DNA of 64,000 bases from Burkholderiales bacterium (GTDB lineage: Bacteria > Pseudomonadota > Gammaproteobacteria > Burkholderiales > JABEVD01), in the NCBI GenBank assembly GCA_019753155.1, contig JAIELG010000028.1:1-64000 (forward strand). Direction: 5' to 3'. Positions 34,237-44,027 of the stretch are shown one piece after another. The notes under the pieces were generated by a model, which saw nothing but the letters and a program-made list of their open reading frames with translations, made no database searches and was not told the origin of the DNA. The number at the start of each line of letters is the position of its first letter. Positions within the stretch are counted from its first letter, which is position 1. A program made the position numbers and the translations under genes.

Positions 34237-35100
34237 ATGAATGAACTCGAACATCTCCTGAACAGCCTTTTCATCATGGCCACCATGGTGGAAGCGCGCG
34301 ACCCTTACACAGGCGGACACCTGTGGCGCGTATCCCAATATTGCCGTGTTCTGGCCGGGCGCGGCGGATTGCCTCCCAGCCAGGTGGCACGCATTTCTCT
34401 GGGGGGATTTCTGCATGACCTGGGCAAGATCGCCGTGCCGGATGCCATACTCAACAAACCGGACCGGCTGACCGATGGCGAATACGAAATCATCAAGACC
34501 CACCCGGAAGTCGGACGCCGTTTGCTGACAGACCATCCGCTTGCGGAACTGGCCGAATCGGCAGTGTTCGCCCACCATGAACGCCCCGACGGCACGGGCT
34601 ACCCGCTGCGTTTGCCGCACGAGCGGATTTCCACCGATGCGCGCATCGTCGGCATTTGCGACGCATTCGACGCCATGACCAGCACCCGGCCCTACCGCAA
34701 GGGCATGCCGGCACAAAAAGCGCTGGACATCATCAAAGACAATCTCGGCACTCAATTCGATTCCGAATGGGGTTTGCTTTTTCTGGAACTGGGCGCAGCG
34801 GGCAAACTCGATCATATCGCAGGTCACAGCGAACCTGGCATTCCCATGCATGACTGCCCAATGTGCAGCGCCCCCATGGTCGTCAGACGCAGTCAGCGCG
34901 AAGGGGATCATGCCTATTGCCGGGGCTGCGGGGCTGAAACCGAGATTCGCCTGACCGACGGAAATGCGGTCATCGAAGCAACAGGGAGAAGGGGGACGCC
35001 CGCCCAACTGGAACCCGAGGTCGACGTAGACCTTGTCCGGGAACTGGTCAAGGAATCGGCCACGCTCCTCGCGGAATTCAGCCTGCGCAGCAGGGCTTGA
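34237..35100 (+). CDS. HD-GYP domain c-di-GMP phosphodiesterase with C-terminal zinc ribbon
   Basis: The 287-residue protein has an HD-GYP domain: ARDPYTGGHLWRVSQY, HDLGKIAVPD, HHERPDGTGYP and DAFDAMTSTRPYRKGM, with all metal-binding residues present. A zinc ribbon follows (CPMC...CRGCG), then a helical end. It should hydrolyse c-di-GMP to GMP. There is no receiver domain. I chose ATG 34237 because it has a GGGAAA lead; an in-frame ATG lies at 34201. It is the last gene before a strong terminator. Confidence 0.88.
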   Translation: MNELEHLLNSLFIMATMVEARDPYTGGHLWRVSQYCRVLAGRGGLPPSQVARISLGGFLHDLGKIAVPDAILNKPDRLTDGEYEIIKTHPEVGRRLLTDHPLAELAESAVFAHHERPDGTGYPLRLPHERISTDARIVGICDAFDAMTSTRPYRKGMPAQKALDIIKDNLGTQFDSEWGLLFLELGAAGKLDHIAGHSEPGIPMHDCPMCSAPMVVRRSQREGDHAYCRGCGAETEIRLTDGNAVIEATGRRGTPAQLEPEVDVDLVRELVKESATLLAEFSLRSRA

Positions 35101-35192
35101 GATTCACCTGTCCGTCATGAAGAAGACACATACTCTTAACAATGCCTGGGTATAGTAGCGTCATGCATATCATTGCATACCCTCCTATATTC

Positions 35193-35218
35193 GCCCGCTG
35201 CAAAGCGGGCATTTTTTT
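35193..35218 (+). terminator. Rho-independent terminator after the HD-GYP gene
   Basis: GCCCGCT-GCAA-AGCGGGC is a perfect 7-base stem followed by ATTTTTTT. It closes the ECF sigma operon and separates it from the two-component system. Confidence 0.9.
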
Positions 35219-35276
35219 GGGCTTGCCGTTTTCCTCCCAAACGCCTTAGAATCGGCAAACTCTCGAGGACACATCA

Positions 35277-35945
35277 TTGAGATTATTGCTGGCTGAAGAC
35301 GACATGGTTCTGGGAGACGGCCTGACCCGCTCTCTTCAGCAACTGGGTTATGCTGTAGATGGCGTAAAGAACGGGGCCGATGCGGACCATGCGCTTGCCT
35401 TTCAAAATTACGACCTGCTCATTCTCGATCTCGGCTTGCCCAAAATGGACGGGCTCGAGGTACTGAAGCGGCTGCGCTTTCGCGACAAGTCCATCCCTGT
35501 GCTGATACTGACCGCTCGAGACGCCATAGGCGACAGGGTTACAGGACTCGATCTCGGGGCAGACGATTATCTGACAAAACCCTTCGATCTTGCCGAGCTG
35601 GAAGCCCGTGTGCGGGCGCTTGTCAGGCGCGGACAAGGGGCGCACAGCAACATCCTGAAGAATGGCCCGCTCATGCTCAACGTCTCGGGAAGGCGCGCTT
35701 ATATCGACGAGAACCCTCTGGAATTGTCCGCGCGCGAGCTTGGGGTTCTGGAGATCCTGATGCTGAAAGCGGGACAGGTGGTGGGAAAAGAACAGCTTGC
35801 CGAAAAACTTTGCAACTGGGACGAAGAAATCGGACCCAACGCGATCGAGGTTTATATACATCGACTGAGGAAAAAGCTCGAGTGTGCCGACATTCAAATC
35901 CGCACCATAAGGGGCCTAGGCTACCTTCTCGAGAAAATGCAATGA
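35277..35945 (+). CDS. OmpR-family response regulator (QseB/TctD-like)
   Basis: The 222-residue protein has a receiver domain with the acidic pair (LLAEDDM), the phosphoacceptor in LLILDLGLPKMDG and the conserved Lys in YLTKPFDLAEL, followed by a winged-helix output domain (ELSARELGVLEILML, IEVYIHRLRKKL, IRTIRGLGYLLE). The start is TTG. It overlaps the sensor kinase gene by 4 bases. The regulated genes are not evident from context. Confidence 0.92.
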   Translation: MRLLLAEDDMVLGDGLTRSLQQLGYAVDGVKNGADADHALAFQNYDLLILDLGLPKMDGLEVLKRLRFRDKSIPVLILTARDAIGDRVTGLDLGADDYLTKPFDLAELEARVRALVRRGQGAHSNILKNGPLMLNVSGRRAYIDENPLELSARELGVLEILMLKAGQVVGKEQLAEKLCNWDEEIGPNAIEVYIHRLRKKLECADIQIRTIRGLGYLLEKMQ

Positions 35946-37372
35946 AATCCGTTTCACTGCATCGCCAACTCATGCTCTGGCTCCTGATCCCGCTCCTTTC
36001 TCTATGGGTTTTTGGGGGAGTGATCGCTTACATCATTGCGGTGCGCTTTGCCGATCTTGCCCATGACCGCTCCCTGTTCGACTCAACGCTCACCCTCTCC
36101 GAACAGGTCAGGGCCGTCCATGGCAGGGTAATTCTCGATTTGCCCGAACCCGCCCTGAAAATGCTCGAGATCGACCCCTACGACAAAGTTTATTTCAAGG
36201 TCAGCAGCCGTTATCAGGGATGGGTTGCCGGAATGAACGGGCTTTCTCCGCCGCCAGCCGGAATGAACATCCCGTTCAATAGCCCTTATTATCATGACGA
36301 TATTCTGGACGGACATCATGTCAGAATATCCTCGCTCTACCTTCATGTTCCGGGCAACAGGCAGGACTGGATCCTGGTTCAGGTCGCGGAAACATTGGTC
36401 AAGCGCAGAGTGCTCGCCGACGAGATTCTGGCTGGTGTGATCCTGCCCCAGATGCTTCTGACAGGACTCGCTGCCGGCATCGTCTGGATCGGCATCACGA
36501 AGGGACTCTCTTCCCTGAGGCGGCTCCAGAATGAGGTTCAGAGCCGCTCCCATCGCGATTTAAGTCCCCTGTCGGAAGAAAATGCCCCAAGAGAAGTCGG
36601 CTCGCTGATCCGTGCGATAAACGACCTGCTCAACCGACTTGGCAATGCGCTCGCGGCGCAAAGCCGGTTCATCGCGGATGCTGCGCATCAGCTGAGGACG
36701 CCTTTGGCTGGACTCAAAACCCAAACGGATTATGCCTTGCGTCAAAGCAACCCGGACGAAATCCGGCATTCCCTCAAGCAGCTCCAGACGAGTAGCGAAA
36801 GAACCATACACCTCATCAACCAGCTCCTGTCTCTTGCGCGGGCAGAGCCCGGATGGGAAAAAACCATTCTTCCTGCAAAAATCGATCTGAATACGCTCGC
36901 AAGCGAAGTCACCAGCCGCTGGGTGCCCCAGGCGCTGAAAAAAGACATCGACCTGGGCTTTGAACCCGCTCCTGGGCCGGTGATTCTTTCGGGCTCTGAT
37001 TTCCTTTTGCAGGAAATGCTGGGGAACCTTGTCGACAATGCGATCCGCTATACCCATCCGGGCGGAAAAGTCACGGTAAGCCTGTTCAGGCGCGAAGGGG
37101 AAACCGGCATCTCCGTCGAGGATAACGGTCCCGCCATTCCCCGTTCGGAGCAGGAGCACATTTTCGAGCGCTTCCACCGCATCCTCGGAAGCCAGGAGGA
37201 GGGTTGCGGACTCGGCCTTTCCATAGTCAGGGAAATCGCCCACGCCCACAACGGAGAAGTGTTCCTCGTCGAACAGCCTGTCGGCAAGATTTTCGAGGTG
37301 CGTTTTTTCGTCCGGATGGGGCATCTGGATGATGAGTTCATTGATCAGCAGAAAGAGAAACTGGTAGTATGA
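35942..37372 (+). CDS. Sensor histidine kinase (QseC/TctE-like)
   Basis: The 476-residue kinase has two membrane helices (about residues 12-33 and 165-185) around a periplasmic domain, a HAMP region, an H-box ADAAHQLRTPLAGLKTQ, an N-box LGNLVDNAIRYTHPGG, and the G boxes VEDNGPAIP and GCGLGLSIV. The periplasmic part has a 2CSK_N-like look. It pairs with the upstream response regulator. Confidence 0.92.
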   Translation: MKSVSLHRQLMLWLLIPLLSLWVFGGVIAYIIAVRFADLAHDRSLFDSTLTLSEQVRAVHGRVILDLPEPALKMLEIDPYDKVYFKVSSRYQGWVAGMNGLSPPPAGMNIPFNSPYYHDDILDGHHVRISSLYLHVPGNRQDWILVQVAETLVKRRVLADEILAGVILPQMLLTGLAAGIVWIGITKGLSSLRRLQNEVQSRSHRDLSPLSEENAPREVGSLIRAINDLLNRLGNALAAQSRFIADAAHQLRTPLAGLKTQTDYALRQSNPDEIRHSLKQLQTSSERTIHLINQLLSLARAEPGWEKTILPAKIDLNTLASEVTSRWVPQALKKDIDLGFEPAPGPVILSGSDFLLQEMLGNLVDNAIRYTHPGGKVTVSLFRREGETGISVEDNGPAIPRSEQEHIFERFHRILGSQEEGCGLGLSIVREIAHAHNGEVFLVEQPVGKIFEVRFFVRMGHLDDEFIDQQKEKLVV

Positions 37373-37415
37373 TCGCCACTCGTTGGAAGATGAAAGACCG
37401 AGGGAAGCTCAAAAT

Positions 37416-37877
37416 ATGCGTTACTGGCTGATGAAATCCGAACCTTCCGATGTCAGCATCGACGATCTTGCCGCCATGCCGGACCAGAGAATCGCATGGT
37501 ACGGCGTGAGAAATTATCAGGCCCGGAATTTCATGCGGGACCAGATGCGGGTCGGCGACAGGGTATTTTTCTACCATTCGAGCTGCGCCGAACCTGGAAT
37601 TGCGGGAATTGCCGTTGTCGACAAGCTCGCCTACCCGGACGAGACCCAGTTCGATCCTTCAGGAAAATATTTCGACCCCAAGGCAACCTCATCCAATCCG
37701 CGCTGGTTCAACGTGGACGTGCGTTTCCTGAGGAAAACCCGGCTCATCGGGATTTCGGAATTGCGCCGCCACCCCGAGCTTGCCCAAATGCGCATCCTGC
37801 AGAAGGGAAACCGGCTTTCCATCACGCCGGTGGACCCCGCGGAATGGGATTACATCAATCGCGTTTTTCTGGCCTGA
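37416..37877 (+). CDS. EVE-domain protein
   Basis: The 153-residue protein is a complete EVE domain: MRYWLMKSEPSDVSIDDL, WYGVRNYQARNFMRDQMRVGDRVFFYHSSC and GIAVVDKLAYPDETQFDP. EVE domains bind modified bases in DNA or RNA. The start was moved to the ATG where all family members begin. Its 3' end overlaps the convergent carbonic anhydrase gene by 23 bases. Confidence 0.92.
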   Translation: MRYWLMKSEPSDVSIDDLAAMPDQRIAWYGVRNYQARNFMRDQMRVGDRVFFYHSSCAEPGIAGIAVVDKLAYPDETQFDPSGKYFDPKATSSNPRWFNVDVRFLRKTRLIGISELRRHPELAQMRILQKGNRLSITPVDPAEWDYINRVFLA

Positions 37878-38493
37878 GGGGTTCGAAAACTCCGCCCCGG
37901 TTCGCGAGCAGCATCCCGCATTCGATATCGAAATACCAGCCGTGAAGCAGGAGCCTGCCGGCTTCGACGCGGGACTCGATCCAGGGGAAAGTCGTCAGGT
38001 TTTCCAGGGAAGCCAGTATAGCCAGCTTCTCGCAATCCCTGGCAAGCAGATCGTCTTTCGCATCCGTATGCCTGGAGCAAGCCGCCTCCCTTGCGGAATC
38101 GGCGAGCTTCATCCAGTTTCTGACGAAAGAATGCTCCACTTCCGGGGGCGGCCCTTCCAGCAACGCGCGGATGCCGCCGCATTGCGCATGCCCCAGGACG
38201 ATGATATGTTCTACGCCGAGGTTGCAGACCCCGAATTCCAGCGCGGCGCTCGTGCCATGATAATGGCCCGAATTTTCGAACGGCGGAACGAGGTTCGCCA
38301 CATTGCGGATGACGAAAAGATCCCCCGGCGCGCAATCCAGAATGATCGCGGGATCGACCCTGGAATCACAACAGCCCAGAACCAATACCTTGGGCGCCTG
38401 CCCCTGTTCCGACAGCCGCTTGAAGAGGTCGGTTTCGAAGTGATTTTCACGGAAGCGTCCGAAACCTGCTACCAGCCCGGATAAATCCGTCAT
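37855..38493 (-). CDS. can: Beta-carbonic anhydrase
   Basis: The 212-residue enzyme has the zinc ligands in CCDSRVDP and HAQCGGI and the [16 protein letters not shown] segment. It interconverts CO2 and bicarbonate in the cytoplasm, which suits a RuBisCO-using cell. It overlaps the purC stop (ATGA) and so ends the fbp-purE-purC-can unit. Confidence 0.94.
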   Translation of the reverse strand: MTDLSGLVAGFGRFRENHFETDLFKRLSEQGQAPKVLVLGCCDSRVDPAIILDCAPGDLFVIRNVANLVPPFENSGHYHGTSAALEFGVCNLGVEHIIVLGHAQCGGIRALLEGPPPEVEHSFVRNWMKLADSAREAACSRHTDAKDDLLARDCEKLAILASLENLTTFPWIESRVEAGRLLLHGWYFDIECGMLLANRGGVFEPLRPEKRD

Positions 38494-39368
38494 CCTGCGG
38501 CAAGCCGCGTCAAGGCTTCCCGATATTTCAGGGCGGTTTTTTCCACGACTTCGGCAGGCAGTTCCGGAGCCGGGGCTTTCTTGTTCCAGTCCTGTGCTTC
38601 CAGCCAGTCCCGGACGAACTGTTTGTCGAAGCTGGGCGGGTTGATCCCGGGCCGGTATTCGTCTTTCGGCCAGAACCTGGAGGAATCCGGCGTCAGGATT
38701 TCATCGATCAGGTAGAGACTCCCTTTTTCATCCTGGCCGAATTCGAATTTGGTGTCGGCGATGATGATCCCTTTCGAAAGCGCGTATTCCGCCGCTTCGG
38801 AGTAAAGCGAAATCGCCGCAGCCCTGACCTTTTTCGCAAGATCGACTCCAAGAAGACGCTCCGCCTCGTCGAAGCCGATGTTCTCGTCGTGCTCTCCGAC
38901 CGGGGCCTTGGTCGAAGGCGTAAATATCGGCTCGGGCAGCCTGTCGGCTTCCTTCAGTCCCGCAGGAAGCGAAATCCCGCATACGGTTCCCGACTTTGCA
39001 TATTCCTTCCAGCCGGACCCCGCGAGATAACCGCGCACGATCGCCTCTATCGGCAAAGGTTTGAGTTTTTTCACGACGAAAGCCCGGCCTTCGACTTCCG
39101 CTTTTTCCGCAGCATCGACCACGGATTCCGGCGTTATGCCCGTCAGGTGATTGGGAATGACATGACCGAGCTTTTCGAACCAGAAAGCGGATAGTGCAGT
39201 CAAAATCCTGCCCTTTTCAGGGACCGGCTCGGACAGAATGACGTCGAATGCCGAAATGCGGTCGGTCTGGACGATGAGCAGCCTGTGTTCATCCACTTCG
39301 TAAATATCACGCACCTTGCCGCGATGCAGGAGGGGAAGACTTTTCAGATTCGAATTCAGCATGGTCAT
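38490..39368 (-). CDS. purC: Phosphoribosylaminoimidazole-succinocarboxamide synthase
   Basis: The 292-residue protein is the long, yeast-like SAICAR synthase form. It has [37 protein letters not shown] and IADTKFEFG. It condenses CAIR with aspartate in purine synthesis. The start overlaps the purE stop (ATGA). Confidence 0.95.
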   Translation of the reverse strand: MTMLNSNLKSLPLLHRGKVRDIYEVDEHRLLIVQTDRISAFDVILSEPVPEKGRILTALSAFWFEKLGHVIPNHLTGITPESVVDAAEKAEVEGRAFVVKKLKPLPIEAIVRGYLAGSGWKEYAKSGTVCGISLPAGLKEADRLPEPIFTPSTKAPVGEHDENIGFDEAERLLGVDLAKKVRAAAISLYSEAAEYALSKGIIIADTKFEFGQDEKGSLYLIDEILTPDSSRFWPKDEYRPGINPPSFDKQFVRDWLEAQDWNKKAPAPELPAEVVEKTALKYREALTRLAAG

Positions 39369-39853
39369 GGAAGCGCCGGAAGCTCAGTGGCAGCGATTTT
39401 ATCGGCCTGACTCTTGCGAAATTCGCTCAGGGCCGCGGCGAGTTCCGTATTTGTCCTGGCGAACATTGCAACGGCGAAGAGTCCTGCATTGGCCGCGCCC
39501 GCTTCCCCTATGGCGAAAGTCGCAACCGGGATGCCTTTGGGCATCTGGACCGTCGAAAGCAACGAATCCATGCCATTCAGGTATTTGGAAGGCATGGGAA
39601 CCCCGAGAACCGGGAGCTGCGTCTTGGACGCGATCACGCCTGCGAGATGCGCTGCCGCCCCCGCTCCCGCGATAAAGCACTGCGCGCCGCGGGCCTCGGC
39701 GTCCCGGACATATTCGATCAAAAGGTCGGGGGAGCGATGCGCGGAAATGACGCGCGCCTCAAAAGCAATGCCGAAATCCTGCAAATGGCGGGCGGCATGC
39801 TGCATCACCTCCCAGTCGCTTTGGCTCCCCATCACGATGCTGACCTTTTCCAT
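39365..39853 (-). CDS. purE: 5-(carboxyamino)imidazole ribonucleotide mutase
   Basis: The 162-residue class I PurE has [42 protein letters not shown] and [15 protein letters not shown]. It converts N5-CAIR to CAIR. No purK lies in the window. It starts 3 bases after the fbp stop. Confidence 0.95.
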   Translation of the reverse strand: MEKVSIVMGSQSDWEVMQHAARHLQDFGIAFEARVISAHRSPDLLIEYVRDAEARGAQCFIAGAGAAAHLAGVIASKTQLPVLGVPMPSKYLNGMDSLLSTVQMPKGIPVATFAIGEAGAANAGLFAVAMFARTNTELAAALSEFRKSQADKIAATELPALP

Positions 39854-39856
39854 CCG

Positions 39857-40858
39857 TCAGCCTTCGAGATGATAACCCACGACCCGCTCGACCTCGTTCT
39901 TCGAACCCAGAATGACGGGAACACGCTGATGCAGTCCTGAGGGCACGATTTCCATGATACGCCCGCGTCCCGTAGAACTCAGGCCTCCCGCCTGTTCGAC
40001 GATGAAGGACATCGGGTTGGCCTCGTACATCAGGCGCAGCTTGCCCGGCTTCGTCGGATCCTTGGTGTCGAAGGGGTACATAAAGATACCGCCGCGGGTC
40101 AGGATGCGGTGAACCTCGGCGACCATGGATGCCACCCAGCGCATGTTGAAGTTTTTTTCGCGGCCGCCGTCCTTGCCCTTTACGCACTCTTCCACGTAGC
40201 GCTGCACCGGTTCTTCCCAAAAACGCCTGTTGGACATGTTGATGGCAAATTCGGCAGTATCGGCCGGAATACTCATGTTCGGGTGAGTCAGGAAGAAGTC
40301 CCCCACATCGCGGTCCAGCGTGAAACCGTTCACGCCATGGCCGGTAGTCAGCACGATCATGGTAGCTGGCCCGTAAAGCGCATAGCCTGCGCACACCTGC
40401 TTCGTTCCGGGCTGCATGAAATCCGCCGCAGTCGGCTCGGTCACGCCTTCCGGGCAGCGCAGGATGGAAAAAATGGTGCCGACCGAAATGTTCACGTCGA
40501 TATTGGACGATCCATCGAGAGGATCGAAGGTGACCAGATATTTGCCTTTGGGATATTGGGCAGGAATCGGATAGATGTCATCCATTTCCTCGGATGCCAT
40601 CGCGGCAAGGTGTCCGCTCCATTCGTTCGCCTTGATGAAAATTTCATTGGTGATCACATCGAGCTTCTTCTGCGTCTCGCCTTGCACGTTCTCGCTGCCG
40701 GCACTGCCCAGAACCCCGATCAGCGCACCTTTGTTGACATCATGCGCGATCTGTTTGCATGCGGAAACGATGTCGTTGAGCAGACCGGTGAAATCCCCCG
40801 TTGCCCCGGGAATATTTCGCTGCTCTTCGATGATGAATTGCAAAAGACTCTTGCTCAT
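39857..40858 (-). CDS. fbp: Fructose-1,6-bisphosphatase class I
   Basis: The 333-residue protein has [22 protein letters not shown] and [15 protein letters not shown], the class I FBPase motifs. It makes fructose-6-phosphate for regeneration of ribulose bisphosphate in the Calvin cycle and for gluconeogenesis. It is on the same strand as cbbM-cbbQ-cbbO, 81 bases downstream of cbbO, so it may be induced with them. Confidence 0.95.
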   Translation of the reverse strand: MSKSLLQFIIEEQRNIPGATGDFTGLLNDIVSACKQIAHDVNKGALIGVLGSAGSENVQGETQKKLDVITNEIFIKANEWSGHLAAMASEEMDDIYPIPAQYPKGKYLVTFDPLDGSSNIDVNISVGTIFSILRCPEGVTEPTAADFMQPGTKQVCAGYALYGPATMIVLTTGHGVNGFTLDRDVGDFFLTHPNMSIPADTAEFAINMSNRRFWEEPVQRYVEECVKGKDGGREKNFNMRWVASMVAEVHRILTRGGIFMYPFDTKDPTKPGKLRLMYEANPMSFIVEQAGGLSSTGRGRIMEIVPSGLHQRVPVILGSKNEVERVVGYHLEG

Positions 40859-40939
40859 GTTTTCTCCTCAGTCAGATTGGTTTGAATTCTTCAAGAAACT
40901 CGATTTTGCCTCATTTTACAGGTTTTTACGCCTGACTGC

Positions 40940-43147
40940 CTATTTGGTCAGCGCCATGAACAGCCTGGGCAGCCGATCTGGAAGACTGGCTACGTTGTCG
41001 ATCACGGTGTAGTGCCTGCCGAAAATATCGGCGACATAATTATCCGCCCCAGGGTCGAGATTGATGCAATAGGTATAAATGCCCTTCATGTCGAGTTCCC
41101 TGACGGCAATACGGGCATCCTCTATCAGATGCCGTGGATCCTGAACATCGATGTCGGATGGCTCGCCGTCTGTCAACACGAGCAGAAGCTTCTTATCCGC
41201 CTCCTGGTGCGCAAGATAATGTCCCGCATGGCGCATGGCGGCCCCCATCCTTGTGGAAAAACCGGCTTTCATGGCCGAGAGACGCTCTTTCACATCCATC
41301 CCCCAACGCTCCCCATAACCCTTGAAGTGGAGATAGCGCACTTCGTGTCTCGTGTCGGAGTGAAACCCGCCTATGGCAAAGGGGTCTCCGATTTGATCGA
41401 CCGCCCAGGCAAGCAGGGAAACCGCCTCCTGGCTGAGTTCGAGCTTGCTCTGCGTGCAGCCGCCGGGCACATCGGCAAGGGATGCCGAAAGATCGAGAAG
41501 CAGGGAAACGGCTATGTTCCTTCCATCATGGCGATGATTCATGTTAATGCGCGTATCCGGCTGAACGCCGCTTTTGAAATCGATCAGGGATCGGATGGCC
41601 ACATCCAGGTCCAGCTCGGAGCCCTCTTCCTGGTAGCGGATGCGCACCCTGTCCTGTGGCTTCAGCCTATCTATGATATTCTTGAGGCGCCTGGCGAGGA
41701 CGGCATGCTTGGCAAGCAGCCTGTCTATATGCGCAGGATCCCCTTTCGGATGCAGATGTTCGTAAACGCTTACCCAGTCGGGTCGGTAATGTCCGCTCGC
41801 ATGATCCCACTCCGGGTAGAGCCTGGGCGGCATTTCGTGTTCAGCCGCATCCTGTTTCGATCTGGCCGGCCTTTTCTCGTATTCCTCCTCATCGTCTTCC
41901 TCGAAAAAGCGCCACATCAGCCTGTTGTCGTCACGGTAATCGACCTCGGTATCCTCGAAATATATTTTGGCATTGAAATCGCTCGGCACGCGGGTCTCGG
42001 CGATGAACCTGACGCCGAGTTCCATCATGTCCCGCGTCGATGCGGGCATCATCTCCTTGAAAATTTTCACATAGTTGAGTATGACTGGATTCGTATAGGC
42101 GTGTCCGGGATCGAGAATGGCCCGGGAGAGCATGCCTAGGCGGTGCCTGATGGCCGACCATCCTTCCGGGCATGCGTCCTCTTTCGGCGCAGGATGGAGC
42201 ACCCGCCACAGGTTTCCAAGCCCCGGATACTCCCTCATCGCAAGCTGTTCCACACGGGAGTCCTCGAACACTTCTGCCGCGATCCTCTGGAACGGGCTGA
42301 GATTGTCGGCCATGATCGGCCTGGTCCAGCGCAAATGGGCGCACAGGTGGGCGAGCAGAGCGCGATAGCGGTCTATTCCACGAATGCCGTGCAGATCATC
42401 GTATACATCGGGAAGATGAACGCCGAGGCCATCCAGATAGGGAACGGGCTTTCTTAAGGTGTCGAATGCAAGCGAATACGGTATGAATGCAGCTTCCGTT
42501 TTCCAGAGTCCTCTGAGATAAAGATCGAGCTTGCGCTCATGGTCCGAGAACAGGGTGCCGTGCCGTTCGCGCTGCAAAACGGCGCGGCTGTCGACCGATT
42601 GCAGCAAAAAATAATCTCGTTGCCGGTCGGGGTCGGCTGCATGACTCCTGACCCCGTAATCCACCCAGGCCCTGATGCCGCCCAGAGAGAGCAGTTTGAA
42701 AAGCCGCGGTGCGCTCGTAAGAAATTCGACCAGGCAGGTGCTTGCATACATGGAATCGATGCCATGCACCTTGGGCGTGGTGCGCATCATGGTGTGCATT
42801 ACGAGGCTCATGTATTCCTGGAATAATCCGCTGGATTCCAGCGATCTTGCGGCTGTAACCATGCTCTCCATAAATGGGACAATCGCGCGGCTGTTGGGCG
42901 AGCGGGCGAGCTTTCTCGTGAACTCCACTACCTCGGGAATGATTTCCTCGCCCAGAAGGGAGGCCACCGGAGGCATTTCCTCCAGAAAGGCCAGGACAGG
43001 TTCTTCGCCGCGCCCCATCCTGCATATAGCCTGCGCACCATCAATGTAAGCGTCCACTCCAGAGACGCTCAGCATTTTACAGGCGCCGTCCAGGCAATCC
43101 TCGAACACCGCCTTGACGCGGGGAAAACTGCATTCCAGCCGGGTCAT
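40940..43147 (-). CDS. cbbO: RuBisCO activase adaptor CbbO (form II-linked copy), VWA domain
   Basis: The 735-residue protein has a long helical N-terminal part and a C-terminal von Willebrand A domain with the MIDAS motif DLSAS near residue 555 and LVLTDGEPSDIDV. CbbO binds RuBisCO and, with the CbbQ hexamer, removes inhibitory sugar phosphates. The start is the ATG one base after the cbbQ stop; a longer open frame overlaps cbbQ. It shares family features with the second copy at 46758, but the two are clearly diverged. Confidence 0.9.
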   Translation of the reverse strand: MTRLECSFPRVKAVFEDCLDGACKMLSVSGVDAYIDGAQAICRMGRGEEPVLAFLEEMPPVASLLGEEIIPEVVEFTRKLARSPNSRAIVPFMESMVTAARSLESSGLFQEYMSLVMHTMMRTTPKVHGIDSMYASTCLVEFLTSAPRLFKLLSLGGIRAWVDYGVRSHAADPDRQRDYFLLQSVDSRAVLQRERHGTLFSDHERKLDLYLRGLWKTEAAFIPYSLAFDTLRKPVPYLDGLGVHLPDVYDDLHGIRGIDRYRALLAHLCAHLRWTRPIMADNLSPFQRIAAEVFEDSRVEQLAMREYPGLGNLWRVLHPAPKEDACPEGWSAIRHRLGMLSRAILDPGHAYTNPVILNYVKIFKEMMPASTRDMMELGVRFIAETRVPSDFNAKIYFEDTEVDYRDDNRLMWRFFEEDDEEEYEKRPARSKQDAAEHEMPPRLYPEWDHASGHYRPDWVSVYEHLHPKGDPAHIDRLLAKHAVLARRLKNIIDRLKPQDRVRIRYQEEGSELDLDVAIRSLIDFKSGVQPDTRINMNHRHDGRNIAVSLLLDLSASLADVPGGCTQSKLELSQEAVSLLAWAVDQIGDPFAIGGFHSDTRHEVRYLHFKGYGERWGMDVKERLSAMKAGFSTRMGAAMRHAGHYLAHQEADKKLLLVLTDGEPSDIDVQDPRHLIEDARIAVRELDMKGIYTYCINLDPGADNYVADIFGRHYTVIDNVASLPDRLPRLFMALTK

Positions 43148-43148
43148 C

Positions 43149-43961
43149 TCAGCCGAAAATCGAATCAATGGCGTGATCCAGCGTATCACGGATGTCGGCA
43201 TCATCCGTGATCGGGCGCACCAGCGCCATGCGGCAGGCATCCACTGGCGCGATCCCGTTCACGATCAGGGTTGCCGCATAGACGAGAAGCCGGGTCGAAA
43301 TGCCTTCGTCGAGGCCATGGCCCTTGAGGTTGCGCGATGTTTGCGCAATGCGCACCAGCTTCTGGGCCAATTCGATTCCTGCGCTGGTTTCATGGGCAAC
43401 GATTCCCGTTTCGACTTCCGGGCTTGCATAGTCGAATTCCATCGCCGAAAACCGCTGCTTGGTCGACTGCTTGAGATCCTTCATCAAGCTCTGGTATCCA
43501 GGATTGTAGGAAATCACCAACTGGAAATCCGGGTGGGCCTCGATCAACTCGCCTTTCTTGTCGAGCGGAAGCGTTCTTCTATAATCGGTGAGCGGATGGA
43601 TTACCACCGTGGTATCCTGACGCGCTTCCACGATTTCGTCGAGATAACAGATCGCGCCGACGCGAGCGGCGGTCGTCAATGGGCCATCCTGCCATCTCGT
43701 GCCGCCTGCGTCCAGCAGATAGCGACCGACAAGGTCGGATGCAGTCATGTCTTCGTTGCAGGCGACAGTAATCAGCGGCCTCCCCAGTTTCCAGGCCATA
43801 TGCTCCACGAAACGCGACTTCCCGCATCCAGTCGGACCTTTCAGCATGACCGGCATTCTCGCAGCATATGCAGCTTCGAATAGCGCAACCTCTCTGCCCT
43901 GCGGCTGATAGTAAGGCTCCCTGCGTATCCTGAACTGTTCCGTATTAGCCATTTCACTCAT
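43149..43961 (-). CDS. cbbQ: RuBisCO activase AAA+ subunit CbbQ (form II-linked copy)
   Basis: The 270-residue MoxR-type AAA+ ATPase has Walker [29 protein letters not shown], Walker B ICYLDEIVEA and an arginine-rich C-terminal helix bundle. It is near-identical in plan to the copy at 49097, with many substitutions. It follows cbbM after a hairpin, so form II RuBisCO and its own activase are expressed from one locus. Confidence 0.93.
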   Translation of the reverse strand: MSEMANTEQFRIRREPYYQPQGREVALFEAAYAARMPVMLKGPTGCGKSRFVEHMAWKLGRPLITVACNEDMTASDLVGRYLLDAGGTRWQDGPLTTAARVGAICYLDEIVEARQDTTVVIHPLTDYRRTLPLDKKGELIEAHPDFQLVISYNPGYQSLMKDLKQSTKQRFSAMEFDYASPEVETGIVAHETSAGIELAQKLVRIAQTSRNLKGHGLDEGISTRLLVYAATLIVNGIAPVDACRMALVRPITDDADIRDTLDHAIDSIFG

Positions 43962-43985
43962 AAGGTTTCTCCTCCCGAAATGAAA

Positions 43986-44005
43986 AGCCCCTGCTTGCAG
44001 GGGCT
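43986..44005 (-). terminator. Hairpin between cbbM and cbbQ
   Basis: AGCCCCTG-CTTG-CAGGGGCT is a perfect 8-base stem with T-rich flank (TTTTCATTTC) on the minus strand. It probably lets most transcripts stop after cbbM, leaving lower read-through into cbbQ and cbbO. Confidence 0.7.
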
Positions 44006-44027
44006 TTGGTTTGCGCCGGACTGCGGG

